From Enterobacterales bacterium (GTDB lineage: Bacteria; Pseudomonadota; Gammaproteobacteria; Enterobacterales; Enterobacteriaceae): a DNA stretch of 43,966 nucleotides. A program made the translations under genes and the position numbers. The notes under the pieces were generated by a model. It saw nothing but the letters and a program-made list of their open reading frames with translations, was not told where the DNA came from and did not search any database. The stretch lies in NCBI GenBank assembly GCA_015654745.1, contig JAATGH010000151.1, positions 1 through 43,966 on the forward strand, in the 5' to 3' direction. This document shows, piece after piece, positions 27,872-36,819 of this stretch (its first letter is position 1; each line of letters opens with the position of its first letter).

Positions 27872-29005
27872 ATGAAAACGGCAATTGCCGTTATTGACCG
27901 CCGGGCTTTGCAGCATAATTTGCGTCAGGTGCGCTTGTTGGCTCCCCAAAGTCAAGTCGTGGCGGTGGTAAAAGCCAATGCATATGGTCATGGACTGTTG
28001 GCAACCGCCTATACATTGCAAAATGATGCCGATTTTTTTGGCGTCGCCCGCCTGAGTGAAGCCCTGGCGCTACGCAACGGCGGTATAACCAAACCCATTT
28101 TATTGTTGGAAGGCTTTTTCAGCGCTGACGAACTGCCGCTATTGGCCCGCTACGATCTCGCCACCGCTATTCACAGCCCGGAACAGCTGCTGGCGTTGGA
28201 GCAGTCAAGCCTGGCGCGGCCACTGCAGGTCTGGATGAAGCTAGATACCGGCATGCATCGTCTGGGCGTATTGCCGCCTCAAGCGGAAGCCTTTTATGCG
28301 CGCCTGGCGGCTTGCCCGAACGTTGACGGGCCGGTCAATATCATGAGCCACTTTGCGCGCGCCGATGAACCACAGTTGGATACCACCCTGCGGCAACTGG
28401 CCTGTTTTGCCCAATTTGGCGGGGATAAACCGGGCAAGCGTTCTATTGCCGCTTCCGGAGGCGTGCTGCTATGGCCTCAGTCCCATTATGATGTGGTCAG
28501 GCCCGGTATTTTGCTCTACGGCGTATCGCCTTTGGACGCCGGCGAAGCCTCGTCATATGGCTTTCGCCCGGCCATGACGCTGACCTCGTCGCTGATTGCG
28601 GTGCGCGAACATCGGGCCGGAGAGGCCAGCGGTTACGGCGGTACCTGGGTCAGCCCCCGGGATACCCGGCTCGGCGTGGTGGCGTTTGGTTACGGCGATG
28701 GTTACCCGCGCAGCGCTCCCAACGGTACGCCGGTATGGGTAAACGGTCGTAGGGTTCCCCTGGCCGGTCGTATTTCCATGGATATGCTTACCGTGGATTT
28801 AGGCCCGGACAGCCAGGATCGCGTGGGCGACCGCGTTATATTATGGGGCCCGGAGCTGCCGGTGGAGCAGGTGGCCGCCGCCACGGGAATCAGCGCCTAT
28901 GAATTGATTACCAAACTCACCTCGCGGGTCGAGACGACCTATAGTGAGGGTGAAGACCCGGAATCCGCCGGTGCGGCCGGTAATTTATCCCATCGACTAT
29001 TTTAA
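27872..29005 (+). CDS. alr: Alanine racemase (biosynthetic)
   Basis: A 377-residue PLP-dependent racemase producing D-alanine for peptidoglycan. The PLP lysine is K34 in [10 protein letters not shown], and the catalytic tyrosine is about Y255 in [23 protein letters not shown] and the C-terminal [10 protein letters not shown] are conserved. Compared with E. coli Alr (359 residues) the protein carries about 18 extra residues at the C-terminus after LTSRVETTY, rich in Glu, Gly and Ala. It is co-transcribed with dnaB. As in E. coli, the dnaB-alr-tyrB order is kept. Confidence 0.95.
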   Translation: MKTAIAVIDRRALQHNLRQVRLLAPQSQVVAVVKANAYGHGLLATAYTLQNDADFFGVARLSEALALRNGGITKPILLLEGFFSADELPLLARYDLATAIHSPEQLLALEQSSLARPLQVWMKLDTGMHRLGVLPPQAEAFYARLAACPNVDGPVNIMSHFARADEPQLDTTLRQLACFAQFGGDKPGKRSIAASGGVLLWPQSHYDVVRPGILLYGVSPLDAGEASSYGFRPAMTLTSSLIAVREHRAGEASGYGGTWVSPRDTRLGVVAFGYGDGYPRSAPNGTPVWVNGRRVPLAGRISMDMLTVDLGPDSQDRVGDRVILWGPELPVEQVAAATGISAYELITKLTSRVETTYSEGEDPESAGAAGNLSHRLF

Positions 29006-29109
29006 TGATCAAAATACCAATTAGATTTAATTGTTTGGTAATGTATTAGACGGTACCCCGCATACGATCGCCCGCGGCGCTTACGTGCAATGGCGGGATA
29101 CCGCCTAAT

Positions 29110-29128
29110 GGGTTCACTGTTTGAACCC
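29110..29128. repeat. Small inverted repeat upstream of tyrB
   Basis: GGGTTC-ACTGTTT-GAACCC lies 23-41 bases before the tyrB start. It could be a regulator site or leader hairpin. It does not fit the TyrR box TGTAAA-N6-TTTACA, and I found no clear TyrR box here. Confidence 0.35.
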
Positions 29129-29150
29129 TTTAAACCAGGAGATCTGCATA

Positions 29151-30344
29151 GTGTTCCAGAATGTTGATGCTTACGCCGGGGACCCCATCCTGTCGCTGAT
29201 GGAAACCTATAAACAGGATACCCGACCCGATAAGGTCAACCTGAGCATCGGGCTTTATTACAATGAGCAGGCCATTATTCCACAGCTGGACGCGGTGGCG
29301 CAGGCCGAGGCAAGACTGACAGCCGATCCCAGGCAAGCCATAGGATATCTGCCCATGTCGGGTTTGCCCGCCTATCGCGCCGCCAGCCAAACATTATTGT
29401 TTGGGGCCCATCATCCGATGCTTGAGCAGGCGCGTATCGCCACTATTCAAACCGTGGGCGGTTCAGGTGGGCTGAAAATAGGTGCGGATTTCCTCAAACG
29501 CTATTTCCCCGACTCCCGCGTGTGGGTCAGCGACCCTACCTGGGACAACCATGTGGCCATCTTTGCCGGGGCGGGGTTCAACGTCAATCGTTACCCTTAT
29601 TTTGATGGTGAACGGTTGGAAGTGAATTTCAACGCGATGCTGGAATGTCTCCAGGCGCTACCGGCAAAAAGCATCGTCCTACTGCATCCTTGCTGCCATA
29701 ATCCCACCGGATCCGATCTTAGCCGGACACAGTGGGATCGGGTGATCGAGGTGGTCGCCGAGCGCGCGTTGATCCCCTTCCTGGATATTGCTTATCAGGG
29801 GTTTGGCGAAGGGCTGGATGAGGATGCCTACGCGGTACGTGAAATGGCGCGGCGGGGACTGCCTTGTCTGGTCAGTCAATCGTTCTCAAAAATCTTTTCA
29901 CTCTACGCCGAGCGTGTCGGCACTCTATCGGTAGTCTGCGCCGGCGCCGGTGAGGCCGATCGCGTACTGGGTCAACTGACGGCCACCGTGCGCCGCAACT
30001 ATTCCAGTCCGCCGAATTTTGGTGCGCAAGTGGTATCGCAGGTGCTTAACGATGCAGGGTTAAATACGTTATGGCGCCAGGAAGTCTCCGCCATGCGCAC
30101 ACGGATATTACAGATGCGCCAGAGTTTGGTGAACGCTTTGAAAGTGGCCCTGCCGGCCCGTAATTTTGATTATTTGCTCCAACAACGGGGTATGTTCAGC
30201 TACACCGGCCTGACGCCGGTTGAAGTTGACCGGCTGCGCGACGAATTCGGAGTGTATTTGATTAGCAGCGGCCGCATGTGCCTGGCCGGCCTGAACACCA
30301 GCAATGTTCAGCGAGTAGCCCAGGCTATCGCCGCGCTACGCTAA
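29151..30344 (+). CDS. tyrB: Aromatic amino acid aminotransferase
   Basis: A 397-residue PLP aminotransferase (subgroup I-alpha) for the last step of tyrosine and phenylalanine synthesis and also leucine/aspartate transamination. The PLP lysine is K247 ([11 protein letters not shown]), with [18 protein letters not shown] and the final [15 protein letters not shown] (substrate Arg) intact. GTG 29151, preceded by CCAGGAG, gives exactly the E. coli length of 397; the upstream ATG frame is extra. Independent promoter, 145 bases after alr. Confidence 0.95.
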   Translation: MFQNVDAYAGDPILSLMETYKQDTRPDKVNLSIGLYYNEQAIIPQLDAVAQAEARLTADPRQAIGYLPMSGLPAYRAASQTLLFGAHHPMLEQARIATIQTVGGSGGLKIGADFLKRYFPDSRVWVSDPTWDNHVAIFAGAGFNVNRYPYFDGERLEVNFNAMLECLQALPAKSIVLLHPCCHNPTGSDLSRTQWDRVIEVVAERALIPFLDIAYQGFGEGLDEDAYAVREMARRGLPCLVSQSFSKIFSLYAERVGTLSVVCAGAGEADRVLGQLTATVRRNYSSPPNFGAQVVSQVLNDAGLNTLWRQEVSAMRTRILQMRQSLVNALKVALPARNFDYLLQQRGMFSYTGLTPVEVDRLRDEFGVYLISSGRMCLAGLNTSNVQRVAQAIAALR

Positions 30345-30437
30345 TGTACTGCGCGTCACTGACCCGCTGGGGCGGGCAGTGGCGCTATGTTGCTTGCCCG
30401 CTTTCTTCCCGTCCAAATTATCTACACCTTAAGATAA

Positions 30438-30470
30438 CGCACCTGCCACGTGAAGTACGACGGGTCTATA
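30438..30470. repeat. Single end of the palindromic repeat family
   Basis: CGCACCTGCCACGTGAAGTA continuing CGACGGGTCTATA is the reverse-complement terminus of the ATACCC repeats (compare CGTGAAATATGATGGGTAT at 26299-26317). Only one arm remains. It lies between tyrB and yjbQ. Confidence 0.55.
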
Positions 30471-30498
30471 CTTATGTATAAACAGAGGAGCGTGCATC

Positions 30499-30915
30499 AT
30501 GTGGTATCAACAAACGCTGATCATAAGTCCTCATCGGCGGGGCTTTCATTTGGTAACCGAAGAAATAACCGGCCAACTCAATCATCTATCAGAGATCCAA
30601 ACCGGCCTGTTGCATTTACTTTTGCAACACACCTCCGCCTCACTGACCTTAAATGAAAACTGCGACCCCAGCGTCGGAGTCGATATGGAAAACCATTTTT
30701 TGCGCCAGGTTCCGGAAGACGCGCCTTATCGGCATGACTATGAGGGCGCCGACGATATGCCCGCGCATATTAAATCGTCGGTATTAGGTGCGTCACTCTT
30801 GATTCCGATTGGACAGGGGCAATTATTACTGGGTACTTGGCAGGGTATTTGGCTGGGCGAACATCGTAACCGGGGCGGCGAGCGACGAATTATCGCCACC
30901 CTGCACGGCGAGTAA
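30499..30915 (+). CDS. yjbQ: UPF0047 family protein YjbQ
   Basis: A 138-residue protein of the YjbQ/UPF0047 family, same length as E. coli YjbQ. The conserved block [20 protein letters not shown], the [15 protein letters not shown] segment and [12 protein letters not shown] are present. E. coli YjbQ has been reported to have weak thiamin-phosphate synthase activity and can partly replace ThiE (recalled, not testable here). It is an ancestral neighbour of uvrA; in this genome the 9-kb catabolic block separates them. The TenA-like gene at the other edge of that block gives two thiamine-linked families flanking it, which may be coincidence. GAGG precedes the ATG. Confidence 0.92.
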   Translation: MWYQQTLIISPHRRGFHLVTEEITGQLNHLSEIQTGLLHLLLQHTSASLTLNENCDPSVGVDMENHFLRQVPEDAPYRHDYEGADDMPAHIKSSVLGASLLIPIGQGQLLLGTWQGIWLGEHRNRGGERRIIATLHGE

Positions 30916-30931
30916 ACGGGAATGAGTGCCT

Positions 30932-32083
30932 TTACTCCCGCGATGCCCCCCAATCGAGGATAATCTGGCCGTACAGCATGACCGCCTGGATGAGTTTATC
31001 CACTCGGCAATATTCGTCGGTTTGATGTGCCATGGACGGTTCGCCCGGGCCTAAAATAATGCAGGGTGGCGAACCGAGCGCGTCAAGCAGCAACGAGGCG
31101 TCGGTGAAATAAGGCACTACCCGTGGTTGCAACGGGGCGTCATGCAGCGGCTCACAGCGGGAAAACACCTGGCGAATCCAGCCGTTGCCGGGCTCCGTCA
31201 AGATTGACGGCAGATCGACCAGCGTCGTTACCGACACGCTATCGCCCATCGCGGCGGATAACCGTTGGCGGATGTCGTCGTGGCGCAGGTTAGGCGCGGT
31301 ACGAATATCCACATCAAATCGACTGCGGTCCGGCACCGAGTTGATGTTCAGCCCGCCGCTGATGGTGCCGACATTCAGGGTCGGCCGTTTCATTAACGGG
31401 TGCGGGGCGCCCGGTTCGAAATAACGGATTTTACCTATCGCCTCGGCGGCCAGATAAATGGCGTTGATGCCCAGTTCCGGCATCGCCCCGTGGGCGGTCT
31501 TTCCGTGCGTCTCACAGCGTAGCCATAGTGCGCCTTTATGGCCGATAATCGGATAATTGGCCGTCGGTTCGCCGACAATCAACGCGCCGATTTTCGGTAG
31601 ATGCTCAGAGGCTTCGCTTATTAACGCCCGCGCACCGTCGCAGCCGGTTTCCTCACCGCCGGTCAAAATCAACACTACGCCACTGCCGGCTTCGATGGCC
31701 TGACGTTGTTGTCGGCAGGCTACGATAAACGCCGCGATGGCCGCTTTCATATCACTCGAACCCCGGCCATAGAGCCGGCCTTCGACGATATCGCCCGCAA
31801 ACGCGTCAAATTGCCACTGCGCATTGCCCAACGGCACGGTATCGAGATGGCCGGTAAACGCCAGCGGCGGAGTATCGCTCCGGCTGCCGGCTAAACGCGC
31901 CAGTAAATTAAAACGCCGCTCGCCAAAACGCTGCAAATGGACGGTATATCCTTGCTGACGCAACAAGTCCGCTAGAAACGCCATGCATCGGGATTCATCT
32001 CCGGGTGGATTAATCGTATCGAAACGGAGCAGCGACTGGGACAGGGCCAACACCTCGGCGTGTGGATTTACGGTTGTTTGCAC
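30932..32083 (-). CDS. M20-family metallohydrolase (ArgE/DapE-like deacylase)
   Basis: A 384-residue dinuclear-zinc amidohydrolase. The M20 signature is intact: H79 and D81 in TGHLDTVP, bridging D111 in GRGSSDMK, catalytic E144-E145 in GGEETGCDG, the dimerisation insert from about residue 180, and a late metal His (SMAHQTDE). GTG 32083 with AGAGGG 6 bases upstream is preferred to TTG 32104. It is the last gene of the minus-strand operon ATPase-permease-PTE-M20. Families this close to ArgE include N-acyl amino acid hydrolases and the formylaminopyrimidine deformylase YlmB of B. subtilis. The presence of a TenA-like gene in the cluster makes the latter worth testing. Confidence 0.85.
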   Translation of the reverse strand: MQTTVNPHAEVLALSQSLLRFDTINPPGDESRCMAFLADLLRQQGYTVHLQRFGERRFNLLARLAGSRSDTPPLAFTGHLDTVPLGNAQWQFDAFAGDIVEGRLYGRGSSDMKAAIAAFIVACRQQRQAIEAGSGVVLILTGGEETGCDGARALISEASEHLPKIGALIVGEPTANYPIIGHKGALWLRCETHGKTAHGAMPELGINAIYLAAEAIGKIRYFEPGAPHPLMKRPTLNVGTISGGLNINSVPDRSRFDVDIRTAPNLRHDDIRQRLSAAMGDSVSVTTLVDLPSILTEPGNGWIRQVFSRCEPLHDAPLQPRVVPYFTDASLLLDALGSPPCIILGPGEPSMAHQTDEYCRVDKLIQAVMLYGQIILDWGASRE

Positions 32084-32118
32084 GGTTTTCCCTCTAGGTA
32101 TCAAACGAACCGCGGCGC

Positions 32119-33198
32119 TTATCGGGTAAAGACGCGCCGGGGATTGTGTATCATCAGGGTTTCCAATTGCTCGCCGGTCACGCCGTGGCGGCGGAGTCGC
32201 GGGACGAAATGTTTCAAAATATAGCCATAGCCATGGCCGCCAAAGCGGGTCAACATGGTTTTAAGAAACACGTCCTGGGACAGCAAAATCTGCTGTATAA
32301 AACCATCATCTATCAGTTCGCGGATGGCGCGGGCATTTTGTTCGTCGGAGGGGGACTGGGCGGACTCGTCGGCGTAATAATAGTTCATACCGATCATATC
32401 ATATTCCAGAAATGCCCCGCGTCGCGCCAGACTATGCTGATAGGATTTATCGGCAAAGCTGGGATTCATATGGCATAGCACGGTATGCCGCAGATCGGCC
32501 CCCTCCTCCGCGAGGATATCCAATACCCGATGCCCCAAGCGTTGCCAGCCCGGGAGATGGACCTCGATAGCCACCCCGGTGGCGGCGCCGGCGCGCCCCG
32601 CCGCGCGCAGTGACTTTCCCTCATCAGCGGTAAAGTCTGCCGAAACGCCGATTTCACCAATCAGACCGGCGATCACCGGGGGTTTTTCCTCGGCGCCGCC
32701 CACGTCGAAAATTAATTGCTCGGCCAATTGTTCCACTGAACGGGTTTTAACATAGGCGGGGTGGGACGGTTCCAGATAAAAGCCGGTACCCATCACGATA
32801 TGTAGCCCGCTAAGACGCGAAATTCTCTGCAGCGCCAGCGGATCGCGTCCAATACCGATATTGGTCGGATCAACCACCGTCTCGCCGCCCAGGGCACGGA
32901 ACTTCATCAGCTCTTCCACCGCCAGATCAGGATCAAATAATTGGCAATTATCGCGGCTGGCCAGAGGATTAAGCGACAGTTCGCCAAGATTCTCCATTCG
33001 CACCGGCATTTCCGCCAGATGCCGTTCGCTGCAACAGCAAGGCGGTACCCATTTGCCGGATGCGTACAATAAAATATGCTCATGCATCAAGGTTACGCCC
33101 ATGCGTTCAATGGGCAGTGGTCCGAGTACGGTCATCACGTAGCCGCTGTTCACGCCGATCGGTAATGGCTCGGCGTGGCGAAATATCGAGTGTTGCAT
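32119..33198 (-). CDS. Phosphotriesterase-family hydrolase (lactonase-like, COG1735)
   Basis: A 359-residue amidohydrolase-superfamily TIM-barrel enzyme. Metal ligands visible are H39-x-H41 (TLMHEHI), bridging E182 (GEIGVS, where classical phosphotriesterases have a carbamylated Lys), H214 (IEVHLPGW), H243 (VLCHMNP) and D309 (LLSQDV). A Glu bridge is as in E. coli Php. Characterised members of this group hydrolyse sugar or sugar-phosphate lactones. Three consecutive cysteines (C54-C56) are unusual. Its start lies 5 bases after the permease stop, so it is co-translated with a sugar-type importer, supporting a carbohydrate substrate. Confidence 0.83.
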   Translation of the reverse strand: MQHSIFRHAEPLPIGVNSGYVMTVLGPLPIERMGVTLMHEHILLYASGKWVPPCCCSERHLAEMPVRMENLGELSLNPLASRDNCQLFDPDLAVEELMKFRALGGETVVDPTNIGIGRDPLALQRISRLSGLHIVMGTGFYLEPSHPAYVKTRSVEQLAEQLIFDVGGAEEKPPVIAGLIGEIGVSADFTADEGKSLRAAGRAGAATGVAIEVHLPGWQRLGHRVLDILAEEGADLRHTVLCHMNPSFADKSYQHSLARRGAFLEYDMIGMNYYYADESAQSPSDEQNARAIRELIDDGFIQQILLSQDVFLKTMLTRFGGHGYGYILKHFVPRLRRHGVTGEQLETLMIHNPRRVFTR

Positions 33199-33203
33199 GA
33201 TGT

Positions 33204-34211
33204 CTATCCTTTAATCGGCCGGGTCGGATTGAAGATGCGGGTGTTCAGCCAGATCGCCAGCAGAATGATGGTGCCGGTGGCTATTTGGGTATAAAACGGC
33301 GAAATATGCGACAGGATCAGACCGTTTTGAATCACCGCAATGGATAATGCGCCCAACAACGTGCCAATAATGGTACCGAAACCGCCGAACAAACTGGTAC
33401 TGCCTAGCACCACCGCCGCGATCACCTGCAGCTCAAACCCTTCGCCCTGATTGGAGGAGCCGCTGCCCAGGCGCGCGGTAATAATCATTCCCGCCAGCGC
33501 GGCGCTCATGCCGCTGATGATATAGACGCCCAGCGTGGTGGAACGGATATTGACGCCGGCGCGTCTGACGCCCTCGGCATTGGCGCCAATACCGGTAATA
33601 TAGCGACCGAAGCGGGTATGGTTGAGTAACACATGACCACAAATCAACGCCAGTATCCCCAGGATTGCCGGCAACGGCAGGCCTGCCACCCAGGCGCGTC
33701 CCAGCAGGGCGAAGGGACTGCCGGCGGGGATGGGAATCGAGTAACCCTGGGTTATCAGCAACGCTACGCCACGCACGATAGCCAGCGTCGCCAACGTAAC
33801 GATAAACGCCGGAATACCCTCATAAGCAATAAAAAAGCCGTTCAGGGCGCCGATCAATCCACCCAGCAGCAGTCCGCCGAGAAGTACCACCGGCCATGGT
33901 AGCCCCCAATTGTTTAAGGCGATAGCGGATAGCGCGCCCACCAGTGCCAACGTAGACCCCACCGACAGATCAATGCCCCCGGTGGTGATCACCAGCGTCA
34001 TGGCGGTGGCGACGATCAACAGCGGCGCGCTTTGGCGAATGATATTCAGCCAGTTCGGACCGCTGAGAAAGTTATCGGTGATCAGCGCGAACACCACGCA
34101 GCAAAACAGGCAAAAGAGCGCGATGCTGACCACGCCGGAATGGTTATGCAAAATGCGGCGGGGTAACGAGTGCCGGATCAAACGGTTGGTCGGCATAGTG
34201 ATCATACTCAT
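33204..34211 (-). CDS. Ribose/xylose-type ABC transporter permease
   Basis: A 335-residue inner-membrane permease of the RbsC/XylH/FrcC family. About eight to ten hydrophobic segments run from residue 25 on. Typical motifs are VITTGGIDLSVGS, ALNGFFIAYEGIPAFIVTLATL, YITGIGANAEGVRRAGV and the AAVVLGSTSLFGGFGTIIGTLLGA loop, all diagnostic for CUT2 sugar importers. GAGAGG lies 8 bases before the ATG. It is 12 bases after the ATPase gene. CUT2 systems import monosaccharides such as ribose and xylose and also nucleoside-like compounds such as autoinducer-2 and ribosides. Confidence 0.9.
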   Translation of the reverse strand: MSMITMPTNRLIRHSLPRRILHNHSGVVSIALFCLFCCVVFALITDNFLSGPNWLNIIRQSAPLLIVATAMTLVITTGGIDLSVGSTLALVGALSAIALNNWGLPWPVVLLGGLLLGGLIGALNGFFIAYEGIPAFIVTLATLAIVRGVALLITQGYSIPIPAGSPFALLGRAWVAGLPLPAILGILALICGHVLLNHTRFGRYITGIGANAEGVRRAGVNIRSTTLGVYIISGMSAALAGMIITARLGSGSSNQGEGFELQVIAAVVLGSTSLFGGFGTIIGTLLGALSIAVIQNGLILSHISPFYTQIATGTIILLAIWLNTRIFNPTRPIKG

Positions 34212-34223
34212 GCAGGGATCCTC

Positions 34224-35006
34224 TCAATGGGCTCGGGCGGAATGCGCTTCGAACTTCTCGCCGACGATCAGGTTAACGATATCCGACAGACTGGTGTCGG
34301 CCACTCGACGATCGGCCACATTGCGGCCTTCATACATCACCATGATACGATCGCAGACCAGAAAGAGATCCTGCAGACGATGGGTGATCAGTATGACGCT
34401 TACGCCGCGGGCGCTGACCCGCCGGATCAATTCCAGTACCGCCTCCACTTCCGCCACCGCCAGCGCGGCGGTCGGTTCATCCATGATCAGTACTTTCGGA
34501 TCAAACGCCGCCGCCCGCGCAATGGCGATGGCTTGGCGTTGGCCGCCGGAAAGATTGCGCACCAGCAGGCGAGTGTCGGGAATCGAAATACCCAGCCCCT
34601 TTAGCATGTCACGTGCCTCGGCGTGCATTTTTTTCTCGTCCAAAAACGGAATACCCAGCACCCGGGTTTGCGGCTCGCGACCCATAAACAGGTTTCCTGC
34701 CACGTCAACGGTGTCGCATAGCGACAGATCCTGATAGACCATCTCGATTTGGCAGCGACGGGCATCTGCCGGGTTGGCAAACGTGGTCTCAAAACCATCG
34801 ATACGAATGGCGCCGCTGGTGGGCACCACCGCGCCGGATAAAATCTTGGTTAACGTCGATTTGCCAGCGCCGTTATCCCCCACCAGACCCAGCACTTCGC
34901 CGGGAGCCAAGCTAAGGTTCACGCCGCGCAGTGAACGGATGGACCCATAGGTTTTGGTGATATCCACCATCTCTACCCTTGGGGGAACCCTCTGTGCTAC
35001 CGCCAT
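34224..35006 (-). CDS. Single-domain CUT2-type sugar ABC transporter ATPase
   Basis: A 260-residue ATP-binding subunit with one nucleotide-binding domain. Walker A is GDNGAGKST, signature LSGGQRQ, Walker B VLIMDEPTAAL, and switch His in LITHRLQD. Classical RbsA proteins have two fused domains (about 500 residues). This one is the half-length FrcA type and must act as a homodimer. ATG 35006 has GGAGG plus GAGG upstream; the frame continues 90 codons further with no family resemblance. It is the first gene of the operon ATPase-permease-PTE-M20, with a LacI-type operator 112 bases upstream. Confidence 0.88.
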   Translation of the reverse strand: MAVAQRVPPRVEMVDITKTYGSIRSLRGVNLSLAPGEVLGLVGDNGAGKSTLTKILSGAVVPTSGAIRIDGFETTFANPADARRCQIEMVYQDLSLCDTVDVAGNLFMGREPQTRVLGIPFLDEKKMHAEARDMLKGLGISIPDTRLLVRNLSGGQRQAIAIARAAAFDPKVLIMDEPTAALAVAEVEAVLELIRRVSARGVSVILITHRLQDLFLVCDRIMVMYEGRNVADRRVADTSLSDIVNLIVGEKFEAHSARAH

Positions 35007-35046
35007 TGCCTCTACCTCCAATCGTGCCGAAAAATACGAAGGGAGC

Positions 35047-35074
35047 GCATGGCTTCCCAGAGGGGAAGCCATGC
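35047..35074. repeat. Perfect 12-bp hairpin in the operon leader
   Basis: GCATGGCTTCCC - AGAG - GGGAAGCCATGC. Located between the operator and the ATPase start. There is no U run, so it is more likely a leader stem-loop, mRNA stabiliser or second protein site than an intrinsic terminator. Confidence 0.7.
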
Positions 35075-35117
35075 CGACATCTGTTGCCTGACCGTGTTTT
35101 CGGTGCACAAATCCTTT

Positions 35118-35131
35118 GTAAACCGGTTTAC
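35118..35131. promoter_or_regulatory. LacI-family operator
   Basis: GTAAACCGGTTTAC is a perfect 14-bp palindrome with the central CCGG/CG core typical of LacI-family operators. The LacI-type gene at 35410-36429 is the obvious candidate to bind here and repress the leftward ABC-PTE-M20 operon. Confidence 0.75.
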
Positions 35132-35409
35132 CAAAACGACGGAAAGCGACTCGATGCCGTTCCACTCGCCGGAAACGCCGCTCGTGGATATTTGTATCGC
35201 CACAATTTTCCAAGCAGAAATCGTGCCATTCTATTTTGACCGAAAGACGAAATAGGATAAACTGAATTATTAACACATTGATTTAAATGAATAATTAAAT
35301 TTACCGTTCATCCAAAATTCGGCTGAGTCGCCTAACGTTGCGGGAGCATGCATGCACAGGGTGGTGCCGCATCATGGTGCGGGCGTGCGCCGAATGGGTG
35401 CACAAGGCC

Positions 35410-36429
35410 TTAACGCGGAGGATAGGGTTTAATGGAATCGCGGCCAATCAATTCCACCGGAATTCGAGGAATGACCTGTGGCGCGTGACCGTCGTTGAGT
35501 AGTCCCATCATGATTTCCACGGCGGTACGCCCCAGTAGCCTGGCGGGCTGGCGAACGGTTGATAAGCGTGGGGTAATGAGATCCGCGTAGCTGGCATCAT
35601 CAAACCCCACCAGCGACAGGGCCTCCGGCGCGCTCTGACCGCGTTGACGCAGGCCGTCGAGCAGGCCCAGCACCAGATAATCACTGGCGGCGAATACCGC
35701 AGTGGGCGCATCCGGCAGCGCCAGCAGGCGGTGCAGGGCCATTTGTCCGAATTCGCGGCTATAATCACCGTACAGTACCCACTCGGGCTGGCACACCAAA
35801 CCGGCCTCAGCCATTGCCTGCCTGAATCCCTCATGACGTTCGCGTACGCTCATCAGCGCATCCGGGCCGCCGACAAAGGCGATACGCCGATGTCCGGCCG
35901 CGATCAAATGCCGGGTGGCCAACATTCCACCCTGGATATTATCCACAAACACCTTAGGCACCTCACTTCCCGGAATATCCTCATCAATCAGCACGATACG
36001 CTGGTGTCCAACCAATTCTTCACGCAGTAGCCCATTGTCCGGCCGGTTGGTGGTAAATAGCAAACCGTCCACCTGGCAGGTATCCAGCCAGCGAATAAAT
36101 TGCCGCTCCTTATCGGGATTATTGCGCGTAATACACAGCACCAAACTGTAGCGATGTTCAGAGGCTGCCTCCTCGGCAGCGTCGGCCAGTTCGGCAAAAA
36201 ACGGGTTGGTGCTGCCCGATATCACCAACCCGAGGGTTTCACTGCCCCCTTTGCTCAGCCGCCTGGCAAGGCTATTGGCGCGATAGTTTAGTTGGTTAAT
36301 CGCTTCTTCGATGCGCCGTACCGTGTCATTCGGCAGCACGATGCTGTTATTCAGATAGCGGGAGACGGTCGCCTTGGATAGGCCCGCCAGGCTGGCAACA
36401 TCCGATAGAACCACCCTTTTTTTGCTCAT
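35410..36429 (-). CDS. LacI-family transcriptional repressor of the sugar-type cluster
   Basis: A 339-residue repressor. The N-terminal LacI helix-turn-helix reads VVLSDVASLAGLSKATVSRYLNN, followed by the hinge NYRANSLARRL and a periplasmic-binding-like effector domain (TLGLVISGSTNPFF, VFVDNIQGG, AFVGGPD, SLVGFDD). ATG 36429 is preferred over GTG 36438, which has no ribosome site. It lies between the two transport transcription units, and a perfect LacI-type operator is found 112 bases before the ATPase gene. The effector is probably the imported sugar-like compound or its phosphorylated form. Confidence 0.88.
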   Translation of the reverse strand: MSKKRVVLSDVASLAGLSKATVSRYLNNSIVLPNDTVRRIEEAINQLNYRANSLARRLSKGGSETLGLVISGSTNPFFAELADAAEEAASEHRYSLVLCITRNNPDKERQFIRWLDTCQVDGLLFTTNRPDNGLLREELVGHQRIVLIDEDIPGSEVPKVFVDNIQGGMLATRHLIAAGHRRIAFVGGPDALMSVRERHEGFRQAMAEAGLVCQPEWVLYGDYSREFGQMALHRLLALPDAPTAVFAASDYLVLGLLDGLRQRGQSAPEALSLVGFDDASYADLITPRLSTVRQPARLLGRTAVEIMMGLLNDGHAPQVIPRIPVELIGRDSIKPYPPR

Positions 36430-36819
36430 TTTGCTCACTCATTCGCACTGGCAAAAATTGCCGCCTTCAGGGTATATAGTTAACACATTTGTGTCAGAGG
36501 GTTACAGCCTTTTTTATCGTTAACCCATGGCGGGAAGCGCGCGTAATGCGAATTAATGCTTGACAAAAAAACGACGGCGATTAATTGTAATTGGCAGTTT
36601 ACCTGCTCGGTTATATACCTGTGGGTTTCGACCAAAAAAAGTCTACATGGACAGGCTGAGGTCGGAATTCGACAGAGAAAACATGCCCTTTACGTTAGGC
36701 ACTTTTCCCGCTCCAAACCGATATTTGTCCCGCCAACATAATCTCAGATGCATGCAGCATTTATGCGTTATCTGTTTTGCATCATATCGATATAAGATTA
36801 CTTTCGACGAGGACGCGTT
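36430..36819. other. LacI / binding-protein divergent intergenic region
   Basis: 390 bases with no gene. Features: ACACATTTGTGT (palindrome near 36484-36495), a TTGACA at 36560-36565, and half-operator-like strings (CAGTTTACC, CAAACCG). No complete second copy of the GTAAACCGGTTTAC operator is visible here. Confidence 0.5.
36560..36587 (+). promoter_or_regulatory. Candidate sigma-70 promoter for the binding-protein gene
   Basis: Consensus -35 TTGACA (36560-36565) followed after 16 bases by TAATTG, a weak -10. It lies about 235 bases before the binding-protein ATG, leaving a long leader. The assignment is tentative. Confidence 0.35.

Larger units (their letters stand above)
35007..35409. other. 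Leader/promoter region of the ABC-PTE-M20 operon
   Basis: No gene. Contains a 12-bp perfect hairpin, a 14-bp perfect LacI-type operator, and TTAACACATT near 35271-35280, which recurs at 36480-36489 upstream of the LacI gene. The stretch downstream of the LacI gene (35290-35409) has no notable structure. Confidence 0.55.

Noticed and set aside
29006-29150. TyrR box upstream of tyrB
   Set aside because: Expected by analogy with E. coli, but no TGTAAA-N6-TTTACA match is visible; the GGGTTC inverted repeat has a different sequence.
33910-34734. 274-codon plus-strand frame across the CUT2 permease and ATPase genes
   Set aside because: Antisense shadow of two clear ABC genes; composition is low-complexity Ser/Arg, typical of a shadow.
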